From assembly GCA_022825885.1 (NCBI GenBank), contig JAJDVY010000003.1, forward strand, positions 1-64,000: a stretch of 64,000 bases of DNA. Direction: 5' to 3'. The translations under genes were made by a program, and so were the position numbers. Every line of letters begins with the position of its first letter. Within the stretch, counting starts at the first letter, position 1. The DNA is from Nitrospirales bacterium. GTDB lineage: Bacteria > Nitrospirota > Nitrospiria > Nitrospirales > UBA8639. Below, in pieces: positions 24,946-33,992 of the stretch. The notes beneath the pieces are model-generated. The model saw only the letters and a program-made list of their open reading frames with translations, ran no database searches and was not told the DNA's origin.

Positions 24946-26129
24946 CTGCCAGCAGTTTCAACAGGGGGGAAATCTGATACGTGAACGCGGATTTTCGCGG
25001 TCATCAGGTCGTGAAGGAGGGTACGGAAGAGGGCCTGAAGTTCGTCCCGCTTAGCAGTGGCAAAGCTGATCTTTTGATCCGTCGCACTGAAGGCTTCCGC
25101 GATACCTTTCTGCTCCTCTACGGTCGGTAGCGGAACCGGCCACGGTTTGAGAAACTGGATGTTGATGTTTTTCTGAGTCCCTTTTGGTGCGAGCCGATCC
25201 ATTTGCGGTTGCTGGGTCATCAGGTAATAGTTCAGAAACACTGTCTCAATACATTTCAATGGGGAGACTCCGATGAGGCTGTCGGGACAGGCAGAATCAA
25301 ATTGTAAAATTCCAGTAAACCCGATGTTCGCTGCAATGGTGATGAGGATTGTTCCGGCTGGAAACATCTTGCTTATGGCTAGACCTTCCTCGTTTAGCGT
25401 CTGCGTGTATGAACGAACGTAGCCGTCGCAATTGGAAACATCGCCAGTTTGAACGAAAGGATATGCCCCTCCGTAAAAGCGGGATTCGTTTCGAGGTCGA
25501 TATGAAAATTTTCCCCGCTCAATTCTGGCTATTTCACCCAACTGTTTGACATCCCAACTCTCGGGTATAAGCCCGATTTCAGTTTGTTTTTGGGGTTCGT
25601 TGCGGAGGCCTTCGGTGAAGAGCTTGTGCATGAGGGTCTTTTTCAACTCGGTGGTGGTCTGAATGATTCGCTCCTGCACTTCGATTGCCCGTTGCACCGT
25701 CGAAAGGACGTGCGCGATTTTCTTCTGCTCGGGGAGTGGGGGGCGGGGAAGGCTCCGTTCTTTTAGCACTTTGAAGTGCCGATTGTAGCCTCGGCTCGGA
25801 ATTTCAAGGGCCACCAAAGCAAAATAATAGAACTTCGGGTCATAGATGTCTTTGTTCGGAACCAGAACCTTAGTGCCGTCAGCCCCCAGCACGAATGGGA
25901 AGTCGACATATTTGAAACAGCGCGTGTGATCTCCAAAGATGACGAGTGGTGCATCGAAATCGATCAGTTTCTCCTGATCATCACAATATCCCGCAATCAA
26001 CTCCTGACCTTGATCGACAACTGGGAACTCACCAGTTGTGGCAATGTCTCTCGAGGGAATCTGATGCTTCCGACCGACCTTAATTCTTATGAAGGAATCC
26101 CGCACTACACATGTTGCCCAAGCACTCAT
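24942..26129 (-). CDS. hsdS: Type I restriction-modification specificity subunit
   Basis: 395 residues with two target-recognition domains, each followed by a conserved helix. The first half ends with LPRPPLPEQKKIAHVLSTVQRAI and the second with VPLPTVEEQKGIAEAFSATDQK, the repeated spacer helices that set the gap in the bipartite target. The recognised sequence cannot be predicted. Start and end each overlap neighbours by four bases (hsdM before, RT after). In-frame domain order and length are normal. Confidence 0.92.
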   Translation of the reverse strand: MSAWATCVVRDSFIRIKVGRKHQIPSRDIATTGEFPVVDQGQELIAGYCDDQEKLIDFDAPLVIFGDHTRCFKYVDFPFVLGADGTKVLVPNKDIYDPKFYYFALVALEIPSRGYNRHFKVLKERSLPRPPLPEQKKIAHVLSTVQRAIEVQERIIQTTTELKKTLMHKLFTEGLRNEPQKQTEIGLIPESWDVKQLGEIARIERGKFSYRPRNESRFYGGAYPFVQTGDVSNCDGYVRSYTQTLNEEGLAISKMFPAGTILITIAANIGFTGILQFDSACPDSLIGVSPLKCIETVFLNYYLMTQQPQMDRLAPKGTQKNINIQFLKPWPVPLPTVEEQKGIAEAFSATDQKISFATAKRDELQALFRTLLHDLMTAKIRVHVSDFPPVETAGR

Positions 26130-27751
26130 ACCCCAATCTTCTCCAGAATTTTCCGCAAGGCCTTGTCCGCTTCCTTGGCTTCAGCTTCAATCACATCCAG
26201 TTCCTCTACGATCTCCTCAAGCGGTCGATAGGTCTCTGCTTCGCCGGTGTGGATGTAGCGGCTGGGGGAGATATTGTAGTCGTTTTTCTTCAACTCGGCG
26301 CGATCCACGATGCGGCTGAGTTTTTCTTCTTCCTTCCACTTGATCAGGGTGTCGGCGATGCAGGCGATGCCCTCGGGCGGGATGAAGTTTTTGGGGTCGC
26401 CCTTTTCAAAAATCCGGCTGGCATTGACGAGGAAGATCTTGCCTTGCCGGGCTTTGGGCTTCGCCTTGTTGAGGAAGAGGACGATACCCGGAGCCGTGGT
26501 GTTGTAGAAGAGATTTTCGGGCAGGTAGAGGACGCTCTCGATCAGGTCCCGGTCAACGAACCACTGGCGGACGGTTTTTTCCTTGTTGGTGCCGGCGTTG
26601 CCCGAACCTCGGGAGGCGGCGCCGGTGTCGAGGACGACGGCGGCGCGACCGGTGGCATTGAGGCTGGCGTGCATATGCTGGACCCAGCCCCAGTCGGCGG
26701 AAGATTTGCCGGGGAAACCGGCCCCGGTGGGGAAGCGGTCGAGTTCGTCATTGTCGTAGTCGGCCTCCGTGTACCAGTCCTGATTCCACATGGGATTGGC
26801 GATGACGCGGTCGAAGGTGCGGAGTTTGCCGCTTTTTTCGGCGCGGAACCTGGGGTTCTTGAAGGCGTCACCGATCTCGATCTGGCCTTCCATGTCGTGG
26901 ATGATCATATTCATGTTGGCCATGGCCCAAGTCTCGGGGACGTATTCCTGGCCGAACAGTTTGAGGGGCAGGGGTGCGTCTTTCGTCTTTTGGGCGTCTT
27001 TCGTCTTTTGGGCGGCTTTCATTTTTGCCTGCATGGCGAGTTCACACTTGATGAGCAGGCCACCGGAGCCGCAGGTAGGGTCGTAGATTTCCATGCCCGG
27101 ACCGGGGGCAAGGACGCGGGCCATGATCTCGCCGACTTCGCCTGGGGTGTAAAACTCGCCGGCGCTCTGGCCGCTGCCCTCGGCGAACTTGCGGATAAGG
27201 TATTCGTAACTCTTGCCGATGATGTCGGGCTCGACGTCCTCAAGCCCAAGCCGCTTGGTGCTGATGGCCTCAATGAGGTTGGAGAGGCGGTCGTCGTCGA
27301 GGTCGCGCTGGCCGTGGGTGGTGGCGTTGAAATCGACGCGGTTGATGATGCCTTTCAGAAGCGGATTTTCCCGAGCGATCTCGCGCATATAAGTGGTGAC
27401 GCCTTCGCCGATCTTATCGGAGAGTTTACGGATGACCGACCACACGGGCTGCTCTGTATCTTTTGGCATCAGCGGCAGGTAGAAACGAACCATTGCCTTT
27501 TTCTTATCCGCAACTCTCCGCCAATCAGCTACAACCAGTTGGAAGGCTTTCTCTCGCGAGCCCACCTCAGTAGCGATACGATTCAGTTCATCATCAAACA
27601 CATCGCAGAGACGTTTAGCGAAAATAAGCGGCAAGATGTAATCTTTATACTTTGGCGCGTCTTTTGCCCCACGAATGGAACACGCGGCATCCCATATCCA
27701 GGACTCCAGCGATTTATCGTTCGCTTCTGTATTTTTCTTGTTCTTCGACAT
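26126..27751 (-). CDS. hsdM: Type I restriction-modification DNA methyltransferase
   Basis: 541 residues. The N-terminal helical HsdM_N domain (WDAACSIRGAKDAPKYKDYILPL) precedes an adenine-N6 methyltransferase with the SAM loop DPTCGSGG and catalytic motif NPMW in VIANPMWNQDWY (usual form NPPF). GEFYTPGEV is also conserved. With HsdS it methylates the target and directs HsdR. It is first in the operon, with AAGAAGA ahead of ATG 27751. The 288-base gap upstream should contain the promoter; I cannot pick one with confidence. Confidence 0.93.
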   Translation of the reverse strand: MSKNKKNTEANDKSLESWIWDAACSIRGAKDAPKYKDYILPLIFAKRLCDVFDDELNRIATEVGSREKAFQLVVADWRRVADKKKAMVRFYLPLMPKDTEQPVWSVIRKLSDKIGEGVTTYMREIARENPLLKGIINRVDFNATTHGQRDLDDDRLSNLIEAISTKRLGLEDVEPDIIGKSYEYLIRKFAEGSGQSAGEFYTPGEVGEIMARVLAPGPGMEIYDPTCGSGGLLIKCELAMQAKMKAAQKTKDAQKTKDAPLPLKLFGQEYVPETWAMANMNMIIHDMEGQIEIGDAFKNPRFRAEKSGKLRTFDRVIANPMWNQDWYTEADYDNDELDRFPTGAGFPGKSSADWGWVQHMHASLNATGRAAVVLDTGAASRGSGNAGTNKEKTVRQWFVDRDLIESVLYLPENLFYNTTAPGIVLFLNKAKPKARQGKIFLVNASRIFEKGDPKNFIPPEGIACIADTLIKWKEEEKLSRIVDRAELKKNDYNISPSRYIHTGEAETYRPLEEIVEELDVIEAEAKEADKALRKILEKIGV

Positions 27752-28039
27752 CGCTGTCTTCTTGTAAAAAACCTAATGCATCCAAACTTAAAAATTCATG
27801 ACGATTCGCTTAAGAGAGGATGTCATAGGTCATTGAAAAGATAGAGTTGGGCATTCGGACGTGCCGCATCAAACCCTGATGAATCTATACTTATGCGGCT
27901 GTGTCGTACAACCTGGAAGAATTGCTATCAAATGGCTGAGAAATTTTTGACGTGCGGTCTGATCGGACGCTCTGACGGGTGCCGTTTGGCGAGATACAGA
28001 TAGTGCGGATTCTTTCGGTTTCTTCAAAACGGCCTGTCG

Positions 28040-28504
28040 TTACCACCCCTGCGTTTTGAAGTGAAGTCTGACCGTCAATTCTCCGCTAACGGGATCATCC
28101 CCGTTCATCTGAGGATTGAACGTCCATTGTTTAAGCGCTTGGACGCCGGCTAAGTTGATAAGGCGATTTTTCGCGGGGACCAGAACCACGAGTGTGGTCT
28201 CCGCCGTCCTGCTGACCAGAATGCGGGCTTTCATCCAGTCATCGACTTCCTGGCCCTCCAACGCCGGCGGCATGGTAGGCCACGGGGTGTACGTGGGGAC
28301 CGGCCCGAGCTGTTGATCTTTGTTCAGCTTCAATCCATGCACGTGCACGGTTTCCAGGACCTCCACCCGTTCGTCCTCCAAATGATCCGATTCATGGGTG
28401 GGACCATCGACTTGACTCCAGACAGCCAGAGGGCTCATTACACAGAAGACCGTCATCGCCACGAGAAACATCCTGGAGTCGTTCATCTTGCACACCTTCT
28501 TCAT
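28040..28504 (-). CDS. TonB C-terminal-like periplasmic protein
   Basis: About 154 residues with an N-terminal membrane or signal segment (MFLVAMTVFCVMSPLAVWS). A C-terminal domain ends QALKQWTFNPQMNGDDPVSG then ELTVRLHF, which is the TonB-type fold pattern of small energy-transducer-like proteins. There is no proline-rich spanning linker, so it is not a full TonB. I favour ATG 28504 behind AGGAAAG; GTG 28519 and ATG 28486 are alternatives. It follows the LytTR regulator by 60 bases on the same strand and may be part of that unit. Confidence 0.6.
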   Translation of the reverse strand: MKKVCKMNDSRMFLVAMTVFCVMSPLAVWSQVDGPTHESDHLEDERVEVLETVHVHGLKLNKDQQLGPVPTYTPWPTMPPALEGQEVDDWMKARILVSRTAETTLVVLVPAKNRLINLAGVQALKQWTFNPQMNGDDPVSGELTVRLHFKTQGW

Positions 28505-28564
28505 CTCTTCTTTCCTCACGGATTCAGCCTTCTCCTTCCAAGGGAGAGGATGGAAGAAAACCCC

Positions 28565-29371
28565 TTAGACCTGCAGGAGATGGTCGCGGAGTGTTCGAGA
28601 TTGCCCGCGGCTCACTCGTATTTGTTGGGTATTCGTCAACGTCACGAGATAGGAGCCTCCCGGCATGGGCGTAATTTTCCTGATCGTCTCGACGTTGACC
28701 AAGGCCCCGCGACTGACGCGAAGAAACCGCTTGGGATCGAGCTTGGCTTCCAATATTTTCAACCGATAATTCATCGTATATCGCTCCTTGTCAATCGTCG
28801 TCACGTGCATCAACTCCCCTTCCGAGACCACTGAAGCAATACGGCGAACGGGTAACAAATAAATATCATCCCGTTTCCGAATGGGAAGCCGATCGATGTA
28901 CTCCCCCACAATCGCCGGCAATCCACGATCAGCGGGGGCGGGCTGCCCGTTACGCCTGCCCTGCGCGACGTCGAAGGGTTCCGGTTCCGCCAATGAGGCC
29001 CGTTCGCGTCTTTCATGAGCGCGATCAATGGTTGTGCGAAGACGGCTTGGCTCAACGGGTTTGAGCAGATAATCCAACGCTTCAATTTCAAAGGCACTCA
29101 CGGCATGTTCCTCAAACGCCGTCACAAAGGCCACCAGCGGGATTCGCCCCTGGTGCAAGGAGCGGACAATGGACAGGCCATCCATTTCCGGCATTTGCAA
29201 ATCAAGGAAGGCCAGGTCGGGTTGCGTTTGCTCAATCAATCGAATGGCCTCTCTGCTGGTTTGGGCTTCCCCCACAACGTCGACGTCTTCAAATGCGGTC
29301 AGCATGGTCACCAGAAACTGCCTTGCCGGACGTTCATCATCAGCGACGATCACGCGTAACGTCATGGCCAT
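28565..29371 (-). CDS. LytR/AlgR-type response regulator
   Basis: 268 residues. The receiver domain has the acidic pocket VADDE, phosphorylated Asp in LAFLDLQMPEMDG and the switch Thr/Lys in VTAFEE and YLLKPVEP. The C-terminal LytTR domain ends MPGGSYLVTLTNTQQIRVSR. The linker contains EPFDVAQGRRNGQPAP, whose DNA looks like an inserted short dispersed repeat (CTGCGCGACGTCGAAGGGTT). The start overlaps the kinase stop, so the pair is translationally coupled. Target genes are unknown. Confidence 0.92.
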   Translation of the reverse strand: MAMTLRVIVADDERPARQFLVTMLTAFEDVDVVGEAQTSREAIRLIEQTQPDLAFLDLQMPEMDGLSIVRSLHQGRIPLVAFVTAFEEHAVSAFEIEALDYLLKPVEPSRLRTTIDRAHERRERASLAEPEPFDVAQGRRNGQPAPADRGLPAIVGEYIDRLPIRKRDDIYLLPVRRIASVVSEGELMHVTTIDKERYTMNYRLKILEAKLDPKRFLRVSRGALVNVETIRKITPMPGGSYLVTLTNTQQIRVSRGQSRTLRDHLLQV

Positions 29372-31419
29372 GTCACTCCGTATCCTTGTGGAAGTGGTGA
29401 GGTGTGCGCCACCTCATGACCGTCGAGTGGGATCAGGAGGTCTACCACCGTTCCATGCTTTACGCTGCTTTCGGCGTCTATTGCGGCGCCTCGGCGTCTA
29501 CGGGAGAAGCTTGTTCGCCCATGCTTCACACTGCTTTTGACGTCTATTGCGGCGCGCTCACCGTAGTGCAGCGACAACCGTTGTCTGATGGTGGACAGAC
29601 CAAGTCCCGTCCCCCGGCCATCCCCATTACGGATGGGCCCTGCTTCCCCCCCCGTGTTCCATACTTGCATGTGCAACATCGGCGGGAAGCTCTGTTCCCG
29701 GCCATCGCTCGTTTCTTCAATCCACGCCGCAATCCGGACTCGCCCCCCCGACGCCGAAGGCTGAATGCCGTGCTTGATGGCGTTTTCCACCAATGGTTGC
29801 ACGATCAACGCCGGGATCGGCACGTCACGTACCGATCCCGGAACGTCGATATGGACCGTCAGCCGATCTTCGAAACGCATCTGCTCAATTGCCAGGTAGG
29901 CCCGTATTAAATCCATTTCATGCCCGACGGTCGTCAATTCTTTATCCAACCGCTTCAACACGCTTCTCAGGAGACCGGTCAATCGCATGAGCGTGTCCAC
30001 GGCCTTCACCGGAGACGTCTGGATCAAATAGCCGATCGTGGTAAGGGCATTGAAGAGAAAATGGGGATTCAATTGCGCGCGCAAGGCCCGCAGTTCCGAC
30101 TCCGTCGCCAACTTTTGTGTTTCCTGCTCCCTGAAGGCCTGCACACAGCGTTCGTGTGTGACTCGTACCGTGGCAATACGACGGGAAACCAGATGCGCCA
30201 ACGATTCCAAGTGATACAGGTCATCGGACAACAGCCGCCGGCCATGAGGGAGCGGCCCGATTTTGATACAATAGTGGGGAAGATCGACCGTCGGAATATC
30301 CACGGTCACATGGAGAGCGTCACACGCCACGATCGGCTTTCTCGACGGGGAACCACCTTCGATTTCCCTTTCCTGCACAGGCATCCATTCGATTGTTTCC
30401 GCGGACAGCACGCTTTTCAACATCGCGCAACATTGGTCCAGGATGGCTTCTGCCGTGTCCCGCAGCATGATGGCCTGCGCCACGTCGTCCTGGAATTTTC
30501 CGTAATCCGGTCGACGCAAGACCACCGTATCGACGACCCACGACACCCCGCGAGAAACATAGGGATAGAGCAAGGCGGTCCCGACCCACAATCCGATGAA
30601 GACCGCGTCCATCAACGGACCTGGTGGCCCCGACCGCGAAGAAAATTGAGAAGCCTCCAAGCCCACGTACAACCCCATCGCAATACCGACCAAACCCACG
30701 AGGGAGAGCGCCCGCTTTAAGAAAAGATCTCCGAAGGCGAAGCGAAAGTCCTGATACAAAATGGCAACGGCCAACGGCAATGATGCATGGTGTCCGATCA
30801 ACTCCATCCACCATACGTATTCGCCCGATTGATGGTGACTGAAGGGTATCGCTGCCGCGGCGACCACGGCCAAGGACACCACACCGGCATGGTGATCCCA
30901 CCCCTGTTGCCTGATGGTATCGGCGAGTACGATTACCAGCAACAGGACAAAGCCCATGGCCAGCAGGCTGATCGCCTCGACCGCGATGACGGTCGTTCCC
31001 GGCATGACGGCCAGCACGTTGAGCACGGCTGCCCCGGCACTCAAGGCATAGGCTCCCGCGACCGGGACGTGCCGGCTCCAACGGACGCGGTGGCGTGCGG
31101 ATTGCAGAAAGGCATGCACCACGACGGCAGGGAGAAATCCCAGGGCGGACAGCGCAGTCACTTGCAGAACGTGTTTCAGCCACTCGGGCGCGACGGCCGG
31201 AAGGAGAAACGAAGACAAGCCTCCCACGTTCCACAACAAGCCCAGAACCGCGGTCCACAGGGACAATCGCCTCAGGGGCGTCACTCGCGCACCGTCCATG
31301 TTTCGTGAGACGGACTCCCGGGACGTCTGCAACACCAGGAACAGGATCATGGCGTAGAGGACCGCGCCGGTAATGAAACCAATGGGGTGTGCAAAGAGGC
31401 TCACGGCTGTATCCGTCAT
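29362..31419 (-). CDS. LytS-type sensor histidine kinase
   Basis: 685 residues. Eight or nine hydrophobic helices fill residues 1-310. A GAF-like region and a His_kinase domain follow, with the phospho-acceptor motif QLNPHFLFNAL and ATP-binding blocks LVENAIKHG and GTGLGLSTIRQRL. The ligand is unknown. Near the C-terminus a 22-residue segment is duplicated in tandem (AAIDVKSSVKHG and AAIDAESSVKHG), encoded by two 66-base units at 29453-29518 and 29519-29584. It pairs with the response regulator whose start it overlaps. Confidence 0.9.
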   Translation of the reverse strand: MTDTAVSLFAHPIGFITGAVLYAMILFLVLQTSRESVSRNMDGARVTPLRRLSLWTAVLGLLWNVGGLSSFLLPAVAPEWLKHVLQVTALSALGFLPAVVVHAFLQSARHRVRWSRHVPVAGAYALSAGAAVLNVLAVMPGTTVIAVEAISLLAMGFVLLLVIVLADTIRQQGWDHHAGVVSLAVVAAAAIPFSHHQSGEYVWWMELIGHHASLPLAVAILYQDFRFAFGDLFLKRALSLVGLVGIAMGLYVGLEASQFSSRSGPPGPLMDAVFIGLWVGTALLYPYVSRGVSWVVDTVVLRRPDYGKFQDDVAQAIMLRDTAEAILDQCCAMLKSVLSAETIEWMPVQEREIEGGSPSRKPIVACDALHVTVDIPTVDLPHYCIKIGPLPHGRRLLSDDLYHLESLAHLVSRRIATVRVTHERCVQAFREQETQKLATESELRALRAQLNPHFLFNALTTIGYLIQTSPVKAVDTLMRLTGLLRSVLKRLDKELTTVGHEMDLIRAYLAIEQMRFEDRLTVHIDVPGSVRDVPIPALIVQPLVENAIKHGIQPSASGGRVRIAAWIEETSDGREQSFPPMLHMQVWNTGGEAGPIRNGDGRGTGLGLSTIRQRLSLHYGERAAIDVKSSVKHGRTSFSRRRRGAAIDAESSVKHGTVVDLLIPLDGHEVAHTSPLPQGYGVTWP

Positions 31420-31610
31420 GTTTTTCGTCTTCCGGGAATAAGGTTACCAACAGTATAGGGGACGGGACACCGTGCGACAATGCATTCCATATGAACAGGC
31501 GTATTTTTCAGATAAACGGTCGGCTCGTGCCCATAAAAAGAGAGCCATCACAGAAGGACATGGAAAAGGGAAGCTGTCCTGATTCCGGGAGCGGATTCGT
31601 CAACAGGCGG

Positions 31611-32018
31611 TCAGGATTCCAGGCAGCCGGCAATTTTCTCGGCAAGCGAAGCCCCATCGTCGAAAGACTTGGTTTTCCACCCTATTCCCAAGCCTGAGCC
31701 ATCGCCTTCCTTCGGGATAATGTGGAAGTGGACGTGTCCAATGGCCTGGTGGGCCGGAGCGCCGTTGTTTTGCAGGACGTTGAAATCCACGGTCCCCGTG
31801 GCCTGGCGCACCGCACGGCACAGGCGCGGCAACACGCGACCGATGGCTGCGGCTGATTCGTCCGACAGTTGATCCAACGTTTCAGCCGGCTCTTTCGGGA
31901 TAACCAAGGTATGGCCGTAGGACAAAGGATAGATATCCAGGAAGGCCAGGACGTGTTCGTCTTCGTAAACCTTGTGACACGGAATCTCGCCGTCCAGAAT
32001 TTTTTGAAAGATCGTCAT
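31611..32018 (-). CDS. HIT-family nucleotide hydrolase
   Basis: 135 residues. The histidine triad is HVHFHIIP, preceded by NNGAPAHQAIG, and the start TIFQKILDGEIPCHKVYED is classic for Hint/HinT proteins. These cytoplasmic enzymes hydrolyse adenosine phosphoramidates such as aminoacyl-AMP. The length is normal. It is monocistronic, divergent from the YkgJ gene with 117 bases between. Confidence 0.92.
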   Translation of the reverse strand: MTIFQKILDGEIPCHKVYEDEHVLAFLDIYPLSYGHTLVIPKEPAETLDQLSDESAAAIGRVLPRLCRAVRQATGTVDFNVLQNNGAPAHQAIGHVHFHIIPKEGDGSGLGIGWKTKSFDDGASLAEKIAGCLES

Positions 32019-32135
32019 CGCGCGCAGAATAAGCCAAACCTCTCGACCGTGGCAAGCGGCCTTGTATCTGGCCGGAACAATCCGCTACGCTAGAGGTTCC
32101 TAAAGTCGGAAGCCGAATAACCCTGGTGGCATCCC

Positions 32136-32924
32136 ATGCCGAAACAACAGAGTTCGTCGAACCCTCTCGACACGTTTCGCCTTTCTCTCCCCACCCCTGC
32201 CGGAGACCTCCAGGCTGAGATTTCCGTCCCGACAAGTTTTATTCCGGTGTCGGACATTGTCCCGTTGATGCGTTCCTTGGGGGAAGAAGCCCTCAAGCTC
32301 GAAGAAACGAAGGTGCAACAAGCCGGGCAAGCGATTTCCTGTCAAAAAGGGTGTGGCGCCTGTTGCCGCGTGATGGTGCCGGTTTCTCCCCCGGAAGCCT
32401 TTACGCTCAAGAAGGGCGTCGAGCAATTGCCCGCACTGCATCGAGACCGGATTCATCGCCGGCTCTCCAAGGTCAAGGACGCCTTGAACGAGGCGGGACT
32501 CCTTGGCCGGCTCGTGCAATTATCCGAAACCCGCACACAGTTGTCGGACGCGGATATGGAGCCCATCAACCAAGCCTATTACGCCCAACGCCTCCCCTGT
32601 GTCTTTCTCGAAGATGAATCGTGCAGCATCTATGAATTCCGCCCCGCGGCATGCCGGGAATACCTTGTGACGTCCCCGGCCAAGTTCTGCCAGGACATGA
32701 CGGACCCCGCGGTCAAACCCGTCTCGGTGCCGTTTCGCATCGCCACGGTCTTGAGCCTGATGTGGGCGAAACTGACCGGAGGCCCGGCACGATTGATTCC
32801 CCTCCCCATTGCCCTGGAATGGGCGGACCGGCATGCCGAAGACAACAAGGCGCATGAAACCGGAGGAACCTTGCTTGAAATGGGGCTGGAAAAAATTTGG
32901 GGCTTTCTGCGTCAACGAACGTAG
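32136..32924 (+). CDS. YkgJ-family cysteine cluster protein
   Basis: 262 residues. The N-terminal Fe-S or zinc cluster motif is CQKGCGACCR, then CVFLEDESCSIYEFRPAACREY, the set of about eight cysteines that defines the YkgJ/FliB-like family (PF03692). No catalytic function is established for it. The part after residue 190 is helical and family-specific. There is no signal peptide. It stands alone on the plus strand. Confidence 0.82.
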   Translation: MPKQQSSSNPLDTFRLSLPTPAGDLQAEISVPTSFIPVSDIVPLMRSLGEEALKLEETKVQQAGQAISCQKGCGACCRVMVPVSPPEAFTLKKGVEQLPALHRDRIHRRLSKVKDALNEAGLLGRLVQLSETRTQLSDADMEPINQAYYAQRLPCVFLEDESCSIYEFRPAACREYLVTSPAKFCQDMTDPAVKPVSVPFRIATVLSLMWAKLTGGPARLIPLPIALEWADRHAEDNKAHETGGTLLEMGLEKIWGFLRQRT

Positions 32925-33077
32925 CCACTCGCCCGAAGGCATTCAGACTCGTGTCGATCCTGTGTGTTGTCTCGCCGTTGAACAAGCAGCCCAATCACGC
33001 ACAATCTTGACAAGCAAACGCGCCGGTATGATAGAAGAACATGTTTGTCATCATGACCAAAGAGAGGCTGATTACGT

Positions 33078-33524
33078 ATGCGAGTCTTTATTTACGCCGA
33101 AAATCTGAACCCGAGCCAGTTGAAAAGACGAGCCCCCGAACACCGGTTTTTATTCAAGGCCTACCTCCCGGACCACACCATTCATTTCCCGCGCTTTTCC
33201 TCACAATGGCGATGCGGCTTGGCCAGCATCACCCCATCGCCGGGCGAACGCGTGTGGGGGGCGGTCTTTGAACTCACCGACGAAGATTTGAAGATCCTGG
33301 ATAACTATGACGGAGAAGTCCCGGAAGGGGCATTCCGTCACCTGGAAGTGACCGTGATGACGGAAGACGAGCAGAAAGAACTGGTGACCACCCACGCAGC
33401 CAACCCTATCGGCAAATTTCGCGTCAAGGACGACTACCTGGATTTCGTCGGGAAAGGCGTCAAGCACTGGGACTTGCCGGAAGAATGTCTCGAGACGTGG
33501 GAACTGTTTCGCCCTCGGAAATAA
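33078..33524 (+). CDS. Gamma-glutamylcyclotransferase-like (AIG2/GGCT fold) protein
   Basis: 148 residues. The opening VFIYAENLNPSQLKRRAPE corresponds to the YGSNL-type loop of GGCT proteins. WGAVFELTDEDLKILDNYDG carries the acidic residue expected at the active site, and the rest matches the small beta-barrel. Substrate unknown; bacterial members may act on gamma-glutamyl amines. GAGAGG precedes the start by 11 bases. Confidence 0.8.
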   Translation: MRVFIYAENLNPSQLKRRAPEHRFLFKAYLPDHTIHFPRFSSQWRCGLASITPSPGERVWGAVFELTDEDLKILDNYDGEVPEGAFRHLEVTVMTEDEQKELVTTHAANPIGKFRVKDDYLDFVGKGVKHWDLPEECLETWELFRPRK

Positions 33525-33638
33525 CGCCGCAATGGCTGCATCCGGTTATCATGCAGCCAGCCCCTTCGCGTTGCTCAGGGCAAGTTCGGAATGACAGAAG
33601 AAAGCTGTTTTCGCATCAATAGACCGAAAGGAGTCGTC

Positions 33639-33965
33639 ATGCCCAAGCCTAAATATCATATCGTCGTCTGCACCAACACCAGGCCACCAGGGCACCCGAA
33701 ACCCTCCTGTGGCGGGGAAGGGTCTCAAAATATCCTGATGAATCTCAACATGGGTCTGATGGAACGGGGATTTCAACCCGGAGAAGTACTCGTGACCGGC
33801 AGCACCTGCCTCGGGCCCTGCGAAAATGGGCCCACCGTGGTCGTCTACCCGGACGGCACCTGGTACTCCAAAGTCAAAGAAGAGCACGTGCCCTTGATTC
33901 TGGATGAACATATCAAAAAGGGAACGCCGGTGGCTGAGTGTAATCCCGATTCCATCTGGACCTAG
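33639..33965 (+). CDS. Thioredoxin-like [2Fe-2S] ferredoxin
   Basis: 108 residues. Cysteines in VVCTNTRPPGHPKPSC and later TCLGPCENGP match the cluster ligands of Aquifex-type thioredoxin-like ferredoxins, which are related to NuoE. It would be a soluble one-electron carrier with unknown partner. GAAAGGAG ahead of ATG 33639 decides the start; the earlier ATG at 33591 lies in repeat-like DNA. The second MoaB gene follows 27 bases later. Confidence 0.88.
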   Translation: MPKPKYHIVVCTNTRPPGHPKPSCGGEGSQNILMNLNMGLMERGFQPGEVLVTGSTCLGPCENGPTVVVYPDGTWYSKVKEEHVPLILDEHIKKGTPVAECNPDSIWT

Positions 33966-33992
33966 GAAGACCCGAACCGTCCTCTTCTCATC

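Noticed and set aside
26111-27844. Plus-strand frame of 577 codons
   Set aside because: Antisense to hsdM with its intact methylase motifs; no recognisable domain in the shadow.
30320-31480. Second minus-strand frame of 386 codons across the kinase gene
   Set aside because: Out of frame with the LytS-type kinase and rich in Arg, Gly and Ser as expected for a shadow.
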